DNA of 64,000 nucleotides from Brachybacterium ginsengisoli (lineage in GTDB: Bacteria; Actinomycetota; Actinomycetes; Actinomycetales; Dermabacteraceae). Shown here piece after piece: positions 57,901-64,000 of the stretch (its first letter is position 1; each line of letters begins with the position of its first letter). Location of the stretch: NCBI RefSeq assembly GCF_002407065.1, contig NZ_CP023564.1, positions 3,889,254 through 3,953,253 of the forward strand. Reading direction: 5' to 3'. Position numbers and translations under genes: made by a program. The notes beneath the pieces are model-generated. The model did not search any database, was not told where the DNA came from, and saw only the letters and a list, made by a program, of their open reading frames with translations.

Positions 57901-59127
57901 TCAGACGGGCTGGACCCTGCCGGTCACGCCGTGCGGGTCGATCACGTACTTCGTGGCGACACCCGAGTCGAACTTTGCGTACCCCGCCGGGGCGTCGTCC
58001 AGGGAGATCGCAGCGGCGTTCACGGCGTCGGCGATCTTCGCCTTGTCGTGCAGGATCGCCTCCATCAGCTGACGGTGGTACTTCATCACCGGGCACTGGC
58101 CGGTGGTGAACGACAGCGCCTTCGCCCAGCCCAGTCCCAGCCGCAGCGACAGCGAGCCCTCCTGCGCCGCCTCGTCCACGCCGCCCGGATCGCCGGTCAC
58201 GTACAGACCGGGGATCCCGAGCGCACCACCGGCCCGGGTCACGTCCATCAGCGTGTTCAGCACCGTCGCCGGCGCCTCCTTCGCATCCTTGCCGTGCCCG
58301 CGGGCCTCGAAGCCCACAGCGTCCACACCGGCGTCGACCTCTTCGCGGCCCAGGATGCGGGCGATGCCCTCGCGCGGATCCTCCTTCGAGACGTCGATCG
58401 TCTCGCAGCCGAACTTCGCCGCGTTCGCGAGGCGGTCCGCGTTCATGTCCGCCATGATCACCACCGAGGCGCCCAGCAGCTGCGCGCCCAGCGCCGCGGC
58501 CGTGCCCACCGGGCCCGCCCCGGCGATGTACACCGAGGATCCGGGCCCCACTCCCGCGGTGACCGCGCCGTGATAGCCGGTGGGGAAGATGTCCGAGAGC
58601 ATGGTCAGGTCCAGGATCTTCTCCATGGCCTGGTCCTTGTCCGGGAACTTCAGCAGGTTCCAGTCCGCGTACGGGACCAGCACGTACTCGGCCTGACCGC
58701 CGACCCAGCCGCCCATGTCCACGTACCCGTAGGCGCTGCCGGGACGGTCCGGGTTCACGTTCAGGCAGATCTCGGTGCGCCGCGTCTTGCACATCTCGCA
58801 GCGGCCGCAGGAGATGTTGAAGGGCACCGAGACGAGGTCTCCCTTCTTGATGAACTCGACCCCGGGCCCGGTGTCGATCACCTCGCCGGTGATCTCGTGC
58901 CCGAGCACCAGATCCGCCGGCGCCGTCGTGCGGCCGCGCACCATGTGCTGGTCGGAGCCGCAGATGTTCGTGGTGACGACCTTGAGGATCGCCGCATGGG
59001 GCAGCTTCCGGCCGACGTTCGCGGGGTTCACCCCCGGGCCGTCCTTGAGCTCGTATCCCGGGTAGTCGATGTCGATGACCTCGACCTCACCCGGACCCTT
59101 GTACGCGACCGCACGATTGCTGGACAT
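57901..59127 (-). CDS. fdhA: FdhA-type zinc-dependent formaldehyde/alcohol dehydrogenase
   Basis: This 408-residue medium-chain dehydrogenase has a catalytic zinc site NICGSDQHM and GHEITGEVI, and structural zinc cysteines in CGRCEMCKTRRTEIC. Its Rossmann motif GAGPVGTAAALGAQLLGA binds NAD. The insert DGPGVNPANVGRKLPHAAILKV near the N-terminus and YVDMGGWVGGQAEYV are typical of glutathione-independent formaldehyde dehydrogenase/dismutase. ATG 59127 is preferred, as earlier in-frame sequence is Arg-rich and not conserved-looking. It lies downstream of the sugar operon but after a terminator, so it probably has its own promoter. Confidence 0.91.
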   Translation of the reverse strand: MSSNRAVAYKGPGEVEVIDIDYPGYELKDGPGVNPANVGRKLPHAAILKVVTTNICGSDQHMVRGRTTAPADLVLGHEITGEVIDTGPGVEFIKKGDLVSVPFNISCGRCEMCKTRRTEICLNVNPDRPGSAYGYVDMGGWVGGQAEYVLVPYADWNLLKFPDKDQAMEKILDLTMLSDIFPTGYHGAVTAGVGPGSSVYIAGAGPVGTAAALGAQLLGASVVIMADMNADRLANAAKFGCETIDVSKEDPREGIARILGREEVDAGVDAVGFEARGHGKDAKEAPATVLNTLMDVTRAGGALGIPGLYVTGDPGGVDEAAQEGSLSLRLGLGWAKALSFTTGQCPVMKYHRQLMEAILHDKAKIADAVNAAAISLDDAPAGYAKFDSGVATKYVIDPHGVTGRVQPV

Positions 59128-59229
59128 GCTGACCCTCCTCGACCTGGCCGCGGCCCCGATGCTCCGTTGCATCTGTGCTCGAGCCGCACCACCTCCAGGC
59201 TGGGTGATGCGGGTCACGTTGTCAATCGT

Positions 59230-59278
59230 CGCGGACCGGCCCGTCGGGGCTGTTCGTCCTGTTCAGGGCCGGTCCGCG
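59230..59278 (-). terminator. Terminator of the ROK-isomerase-Gfo operon
   Basis: CGCGGACCGGCCC (59230-59242) and GGGCCGGTCCGCG (59266-59278) form a perfect 13-bp stem five bases past the oxidoreductase stop. Confidence 0.8.
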
Positions 59279-59282
59279 AGGA

Positions 59283-60344
59283 TCAGCCGAGCGTGACCTC
59301 GCGTCCCGATGCCGCCGACTCGTAGATGGCCTCGAGGATCCGCACGATCTCGACGCCGTGCCAGGCCGGCGCGACCGACTCCGCACGCCCCAGCGACGCG
59401 TCGACGAAGTTCTGGATCTCGTTGCCGAAGCCCACACCGAACTCGAAGGTGCGCGAGGCGATCTGCGGCTCGATGTTCACCACCGAGTCGTGCATCTCCG
59501 TGGCGATGTGCAGCGACGGCTCGAGCTCCGCGCCGCCCTTCTCGCCGTACACCGAGACGTCGATCGAGTCCTTAGTGGCGTGCAGCGAGTACGAGCAGTC
59601 CAGCAGCAGCGAGGCGCCGTTCTCGAACCGGATCACTGCATTGGCGAGGTCCTCGACGGTGTTCTTGGACGGGTCGTAGTCCGCCGCCTTGTAGCGCGGC
59701 ATGGTGGTGACGTTGCCGCGGCTGCCGAGCTTGTCGTAGGTGTTGCCGCTGACGGCGACAACCTTCGGGGAGCCCATCAGGTACCAGCACAGGTCCAGCA
59801 CGTGGATGCCGATGTCCAGCAGCGGGCCGCCGCCGGAGATCTCCTTGTCCGCGAACCAGCCGCCGGGGTTGCCCACCCGGCGCAGGCAGCTGGCCTTGGC
59901 GTAGTAGATCTCGCCCAGCTCGTCCGCGTCGATGAACGACTTCAGCACCTGGCAGTTGGGGGAGTGGCGGCGCACGAAGCCCACCTGCACCACCCGGTCG
60001 CTCTTCTCGACGACGCGCTGCAGCTCCTCCGCCTCGGCGAGGGTTCGGGCGATCGGCTTCTCGACCAGCACGTGCTTGCCGGCCTCGATCGCGGCGATCG
60101 CCCACTCGGCGTGCGAGTTGTTCCAGGTGCAGATGGAGACGCCGTCGACCTCGGGATCGGCGAGCAGCTCGTGGGGATCGGCGTAGGCGCGGCGGGCGCC
60201 GTGCTTCTCGGCGACGGCCTGGGCCCGCTCGAGGTTCATGTCCGCGACGGCGACCAGGTCGACGTCGGGGTTCTCGCTGTACGCGGTCAGGTGGGACTGG
60301 GCGATGCTGCCGGCGCCGATCACGCCGACTCGGAAAGTGCTCAT
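59283..60344 (-). CDS. Gfo/Idh/MocA-family NAD(P)-dependent oxidoreductase
   Basis: This 353-residue enzyme has the N-terminal Rossmann motif VGVIGAGSIAQSHLTAY, the catalytic EKP motif (VLVEKPIARTLAEA), and a C-terminal beta-sheet domain with GGGPLLDIGIHVLDLCWYLMG, which carries the expected D-x-x-x-H. It oxidises a sugar, inositol-like or glycoside substrate; the precise one is unknown. It lies 30 bp after the isomerase gene and ends the operon governed by the ROK regulator. Confidence 0.9.
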   Translation of the reverse strand: MSTFRVGVIGAGSIAQSHLTAYSENPDVDLVAVADMNLERAQAVAEKHGARRAYADPHELLADPEVDGVSICTWNNSHAEWAIAAIEAGKHVLVEKPIARTLAEAEELQRVVEKSDRVVQVGFVRRHSPNCQVLKSFIDADELGEIYYAKASCLRRVGNPGGWFADKEISGGGPLLDIGIHVLDLCWYLMGSPKVVAVSGNTYDKLGSRGNVTTMPRYKAADYDPSKNTVEDLANAVIRFENGASLLLDCSYSLHATKDSIDVSVYGEKGGAELEPSLHIATEMHDSVVNIEPQIASRTFEFGVGFGNEIQNFVDASLGRAESVAPAWHGVEIVRILEAIYESAASGREVTLG

Positions 60345-60374
60345 GGGGTGTGCTCCTCGGTGGTGGATGAGAGG

Positions 60375-61256
60375 TCAGGCGAACAGGCTCTTGGCATGGG
60401 CGATCCCGCGCTCGCAGCCCAGGAGGCAGTCCTCCCAGCCCTCGAACTCGATGGCGGCGTAGCCGGCGAAGTCGGAGTCGCGGATCGCGCGGGCGACGGC
60501 GCGCAGGTCGATGTCGCCGTTGCCGACCACGGCGCCGCGCAGGTGCTTGCCTCCGCGGCTGCGGAACCAGCCCTCGCCGGGGGCGGCGTCGGCCGGGCGG
60601 ATGTAGAAGTCCTTGAAGTGGACGACCATCGCGTACGGCAGGTTCTGCGGGACGGAGACGGCCGGGTCCTCGTCGACGCACACGAAGTTGCCCACGTCGA
60701 GGGTGGTGCGGAAGTTCGGCTCGTCGACCGCGTGGATGATCCGACGCACCCGGTCCGCCGCCTGCACGAAGAAGCCGTGGTTCTCGAGGCTCGTGGTGAT
60801 CCCCTTCGTCGCCGCGTACTGGGCGATCTCCTTGCTCGCGGCGACGATGTTCGGCAGCACCTGCTCGAACAGGGGCGTGTCATCGCCCTCGTGGCCGCTG
60901 TGGCCCACCACGTCGTGGCGCATCCGCGTGATGCCGAGGCGCTCGGCGAGGTCCACGTACTCCTTCACGCGGGCCACCTGCGCGGGGTCCCCGGTGGAGA
61001 GGTCCGCGCCGATGGCGAGGCTGGTCAGCGGCACGCCCGCGGCTGCGGCGTGGTCGCGGATCTGGTCGACGTAGGCGGGGTCGGAGGCGATGTTCGGGAT
61101 CGGGGAGTCGGCGTCGTCGGCGAGGGAGGCGAGCTCGAGATGCTCGCCCTCGCTCGCCGCGATCCAGTCGATGACCTGCGGCAGGCTCATCTCGCCGGTG
61201 GAGAGCTTGGAGTGGAAGCTGTAGGAGCTGAAGCCGAAGGTGATGTCGGTGGTCAT
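60375..61256 (-). CDS. Sugar phosphate isomerase/epimerase (xylose isomerase-like TIM barrel)
   Basis: This 293-residue AP-endonuclease-2/xylose-isomerase-like barrel opens FGFSSYSFHSKLSTGEMSLPQVIDW. Metal ligand segments ITTSLENHGF (Glu), FRTTLDVGNF (Asp), VVHFKDFYI (His) and AAIEFEGWED (Glu) are spaced as in the family. With the adjacent oxidoreductase it fits pathways that oxidise then epimerise or eliminate a sugar (inositol, keto-sugar or glycoside catabolism). The substrate is not deducible. Confidence 0.89.
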   Translation of the reverse strand: MTTDITFGFSSYSFHSKLSTGEMSLPQVIDWIAASEGEHLELASLADDADSPIPNIASDPAYVDQIRDHAAAAGVPLTSLAIGADLSTGDPAQVARVKEYVDLAERLGITRMRHDVVGHSGHEGDDTPLFEQVLPNIVAASKEIAQYAATKGITTSLENHGFFVQAADRVRRIIHAVDEPNFRTTLDVGNFVCVDEDPAVSVPQNLPYAMVVHFKDFYIRPADAAPGEGWFRSRGGKHLRGAVVGNGDIDLRAVARAIRDSDFAGYAAIEFEGWEDCLLGCERGIAHAKSLFA

Positions 61257-61285
61257 GGGGGTCCTCGCGGATAGGTGGGGTGAGG

Positions 61286-62410
61286 TCAGAGGAGGGTCTC
61301 GTGCACGCGCCGCCAGGGGGCGGGCACGTCGGGGACGCCGGTGAGACGGGTGGAGCCGTGGGTGAAGCCCAGTCCGAGCGCGCCGACGAGGGCTCCGTCG
61401 GTGGTCAGGTTCGCCGGCACGACCTCCGGGGCGGGGTCGATCATCAGCAGGCGGCCGACGGCCCGGCGCAGCGGTGCCAGCAGCGTCTCCCCGGCGCGGG
61501 AGAGTCCGCCGCCGACGACGATCCGCTCGGGGTCGACGGTGAGCAGCACTCCCGCCAGCCGCGGAGCGATCTGCGCGCAGAACTCCTCGACCTCCCGCAC
61601 GGCGGCCGTGTCCCCGGCGGCGGCGCGCTCGAGCAGCTCGCGCCCGTCGTCCCCGGTGGACCAGGTCAGGCGGCCGCGCACGGAGGTCTCCGTCCAGCGC
61701 ATGCCGCGCTGGCTGCCGATCTCGCCGGCCAGCCGGTGGGCGCCCTGCAAGATCTGGCCGCCCACCACCACGGCGAGGGAGATCCGGTGGCCCAGCTCGA
61801 GCAGCACGATGCTGTGGGCCGGCGGGGCGAGGTGGTGCTCCGCAAGTGCCGCGAGCTTGATGTCGTTCTCGACGGCCACCGGGCAGCCCAGGCGCTCGGA
61901 CAGGTCGGCGCCGAGGTCGAGGCCGTCCAGGCCCGGGACGACGAGGCTGCGGCCGATGCGTCCCTCGGGCGTGAGGATGCCGGGGACGGCGACGCCCACT
62001 GCGTCGGGCGCGGTGCCGGTCTCCTCGAGCGCGCGCTGGAGCGGAGCGAGGGGGTCGGTCACGGTGGTCGGGACGGCGGAGCGGGCGACCACCGATCCCG
62101 CGGCGTCGGTGACCAGGCAGCGCACCGTCCGCGCGCCGATGTCGAGGGCGGCGACGCTCGCCGCGGAGGGGTCGAAGCCGAAGCGACGTGCCGGGCGACC
62201 CGCGCCGCCGGATGCGGCGGCCGGGGCGGGGGTGACGATGCCGGTGGACTGCAGGTCCTCGAGCACCGCGGCCACGGTGGGTCGGGAGAGCTCGGTCGCG
62301 GCGGCGAGCTCGGCGAGGGTCAGCGGATCCCCGGACTCCCGCAGCACGACCACGCAGTCCCGCGCGTTGGCGCGACGGACGGCTGACGTGGTCGGGGGTG
62401 CGGCAGGCAT
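61286..62410 (-). CDS. ROK-family transcriptional regulator
   Basis: This 374-residue protein has an N-terminal winged helix (LTLAELAAATELSRPTVAAVLEDLQSTGIV) and a ROK sugar-kinase-like domain (AALDIGARTVRCLVTDAAG, VGVAVPGILTPEGRIG, VENDIKLAALAEHHL, IVVGGGLSRAGE). The usual ROK zinc motif C-x-C-G-x2-G-C is missing: the equivalent stretch after GEIGSQRGMRW has no cysteine. It likely represses its own operon and releases DNA on binding a sugar. An imperfect palindrome lies 11 bases before its start. Confidence 0.9.
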   Translation of the reverse strand: MPAAPPTTSAVRRANARDCVVVLRESGDPLTLAELAAATELSRPTVAAVLEDLQSTGIVTPAPAAASGGAGRPARRFGFDPSAASVAALDIGARTVRCLVTDAAGSVVARSAVPTTVTDPLAPLQRALEETGTAPDAVGVAVPGILTPEGRIGRSLVVPGLDGLDLGADLSERLGCPVAVENDIKLAALAEHHLAPPAHSIVLLELGHRISLAVVVGGQILQGAHRLAGEIGSQRGMRWTETSVRGRLTWSTGDDGRELLERAAAGDTAAVREVEEFCAQIAPRLAGVLLTVDPERIVVGGGLSRAGETLLAPLRRAVGRLLMIDPAPEVVPANLTTDGALVGALGLGFTHGSTRLTGVPDVPAPWRRVHETLL

Positions 62411-62420
62411 CGACGCCTCA

Positions 62421-62443
62421 ATTTCGTAAGGGGGTTACAGAAT
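62421..62443. promoter_or_regulatory. Candidate ROK operator
   Basis: ATTTCGTAA (62421-62429) and TTACAGAAT (62435-62443) are inverted with 7 of 9 matches around a GGGGG spacer, between the divergent ROK and selO genes. ROK repressors often use such AT-flanked palindromes. Confidence 0.45.
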
Positions 62444-62502
62444 GCGCGCGATCAGTGTGCGCTGTGCGGGAGGCGGGAGTCAAGGGGTGGGAGACTCGGG
62501 GG

Positions 62503-63912
62503 ATGCCGAGCTCCGATGCGACCGCCCCCGTGCTCCACCAGAGCTATGCCGAGGCGCTCCCCGAGCTGTCCGTCCCGTGGCGCGCGGACCTCCCGCCGCA
62601 GCCGGAGATCGCCTGGCTGAACGAGGAGCTCGCCGCGGAGCTGGGCATGGACCCCCACTGGCTGCGCGGCCCGGAGGGTCTCGCCCTGCTGACCGGTCAG
62701 ATCGAGGGCACCACCGCGCAGGTCTACGCCGGCCACCAGTTCGGCAGCCCGAATCCGCAGCTGGGCGACGGCCGTGCCGTGCTCCTGGGGGATCTCGTGG
62801 ACGTTCGTGGGCGGCGTCGCGACCTGCACCTCAAGGGCGCGGGCCGCACGCCCTTCGCCCGCGGCGGCGACGGGAAGGCGCCGCTCGGGCCGATGCTGCG
62901 CGAGGCCGTGATCGGGGAGTGGCTGCATGCCGTCGGGGTCCCCACCACCCGCGCTCTCGCCGTGCTCACCACGGGGGAGCGGATCGCCCCGCGCCAGGGC
63001 GTGACCCCCGAACCGGGCGCCCTGCTGGTGCGGGTCGCCGCGAGCCACCTGCGGGTGGGGACCTTCGAGTACGCGGCCTGGCACCTCGACCCCGAGGTGG
63101 GCCACCGCCTGCTCGAGCACACCCTCGCACGGCACCACCCGTCGGCCGACGGACCCCTCGCTCTGCTCGAGGCGGTGACGGGCGCCCAGGCGGAGCTGGT
63201 GGCGCGGTGGATGCTGCTCGGCTTCGTGCACGGGGTGATGAACACCGACAACATGGCGCTCTCCGGGGAGGGCATCGACTACGGTCCGTGCGCGGTGCTC
63301 GACGTCCACCGCCGCGGCGCGGTGTTCAGCTCGATCGACCGTGGCGGCCGCTATGCCTACGGGAACCAGCCCGGCATCGCCCTGTGGAACCTCTCCCGCT
63401 TCGCCGAGTCGCTGCTGCCGCTGATGGGGGCGACGGACCCGAACCGCGCGGTGGAGCAGGCGACCGCGGTGCTCGAGCGCTTCGAGGTGCGGTACCGGCA
63501 GGCCTTCGAGCGGGGTCTCGCGGAGAAGCTCGGCATCCCCGAGGACGGGCGGGAGGGCGTCGGTGCCCTCGGCGACGAGCTGTTCGCGCTGCTCGAGACG
63601 CAGCAGCTGGACCACACGCGGTTCTTCCGGGCGCTCGACGAGGATCGCGCGCCGGCCCAGATGGCGGGGTGGCTGGAGAAGCTGCGGAAGCTTCGGGGCG
63701 ACGGGGTGCGGACGCACCGGGTCAATCCTCTGTACGTGCCGCGCAACGTCCACCTCGAGTCGGCGCTGCGGGCCGCGCATCTGGGGGACCTCCGGCCGGT
63801 CCTCGAGCTGCTGGGTGCGGTGGCCTCACCGTTCGACGCCCGCGCGGGGCTCGAGCACCTCGAGACGGCCGGTGAGGGCGGGGAGGGCTTCCTGACCTTC
63901 TGCGGGACCTGA
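62503..63912 (+). CDS. selO: Protein adenylyltransferase SelO (YdiU)
   Basis: This 469-residue pseudokinase-fold enzyme transfers AMP from ATP to Ser/Thr/Tyr hydroxyls of proteins. Landmarks are VYAGHQFGSPNPQLGDGRAVLLG, DLHLKGAGRTPFARGGDGKAPL, LREAVIGEWLHAVGVPTTRAL, the metal-binding VHGVMNTDNMALSGEGIDYGPCAVLD, and the C-terminal YVPRNVHLESALRAA. The stop comes after CGT, with no selenocysteine-like extension. ATG 62503 follows GGGGG and begins as the family does. It is divergent from the ROK regulator. Confidence 0.93.
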   Translation: MPSSDATAPVLHQSYAEALPELSVPWRADLPPQPEIAWLNEELAAELGMDPHWLRGPEGLALLTGQIEGTTAQVYAGHQFGSPNPQLGDGRAVLLGDLVDVRGRRRDLHLKGAGRTPFARGGDGKAPLGPMLREAVIGEWLHAVGVPTTRALAVLTTGERIAPRQGVTPEPGALLVRVAASHLRVGTFEYAAWHLDPEVGHRLLEHTLARHHPSADGPLALLEAVTGAQAELVARWMLLGFVHGVMNTDNMALSGEGIDYGPCAVLDVHRRGAVFSSIDRGGRYAYGNQPGIALWNLSRFAESLLPLMGATDPNRAVEQATAVLERFEVRYRQAFERGLAEKLGIPEDGREGVGALGDELFALLETQQLDHTRFFRALDEDRAPAQMAGWLEKLRKLRGDGVRTHRVNPLYVPRNVHLESALRAAHLGDLRPVLELLGAVASPFDARAGLEHLETAGEGGEGFLTFCGT

Positions 63913-63929
63913 GCGGCGTAGAAGGGGTG

Positions 63930-63964
63930 CTGTCGGACAATCCGGGCACCGGGCCGTCCGACAG
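63930..63964 (+). terminator. Terminator after selO
   Basis: CTGTCGGAC (63930-63938) and GTCCGACAG (63956-63964) pair perfectly, with additional inner pairing of CCGGG segments, 18 bases past the selO stop. Nothing recognisable follows in the last 36 bases. Confidence 0.75.
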
Positions 63965-64000
63965 TGCAGGCCTCTGACCTGCGGTTCTAGACGTGACGCA

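Overview
The window is the chromosomal replication-origin neighbourhood of a high-GC actinobacterium. The order gyrA-gyrB ... recF-dnaN-dnaA-rpmH-rnpA-yidD-yidC-jag-rsmG-parA-parB, then trxB, murJ and pcnA, then rpsF-ssb-rpsR-rplI, is the conserved actinobacterial oriC block. The protein sequences look like Brachybacterium or another member of the Dermabacteraceae; this is a judgement from recall, not a search.

Layout. 1-3.7 kb: the end of a fasciclin-domain (MPT70-like) protein, an ECF sigma factor and its anti-sigma factor (SigK/RskA type), and a membrane-anchored molybdopterin oxidoreductase. 3.8-7.3 kb: photolyase, an unrecognised protein, a GNAT acetyltransferase, a YbaK-type editing protein and a tiny membrane protein with no ordinary start codon. 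7.4-13.0 kb (minus strand): gyrB-gyrA-DUF3566. 13.4-17.1 kb (minus): the riboflavin operon ribD-ribE-ribBA-ribH behind an FMN riboswitch. 17.3-22.8 kb (minus): dnaA, dnaN, recF, DUF721, the last ending in a 55-bp tandem repeat. 23.3-29.6 kb (plus): rpmH-rnpA-yidD-yidC-jag-rsmG-parA-parB.

29.6-32.3 kb is a 2.7-kb gap with no credible gene. It holds 14 parS-like sites flanked on both sides by DnaA-box-like sequences, including six same-orientation boxes spaced 10-12 bp apart. This is the most remarkable non-coding structure in the window and may be a combined centromere and DnaA-binding (origin or titration) region.

32.3-41.1 kb (minus): DUF6049 secreted protein, MurJ flippase, a pseudokinase with an extracellular carbohydrate-binding-like domain (the mycobacterial MviN fusion split in two), a small membrane protein, thioredoxin reductase, and a thioredoxin-like protein with no cysteine at all. 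41.2-47.6 kb (plus): CCA-adding enzyme, bifunctional penicillin-binding protein, a small zinc-ribbon protein and rpsF-ssb-rpsR-rplI.

47.7-64 kb is accessory: a divergent MocR regulator/YczE pair, an L12-CTD-like protein, an APC permease with a doubtful 3' end, tRNA-Leu(CAG), a MerR regulator whose C-terminal two thirds resemble the DNA polymerase sliding clamp, an MFS transporter, an alpha/beta hydrolase, an NYN-domain protein, an HNH/DUF222 endonuclease, an FdhA-type dehydrogenase, a ROK-isomerase-Gfo/Idh/MocA sugar operon, and SelO.
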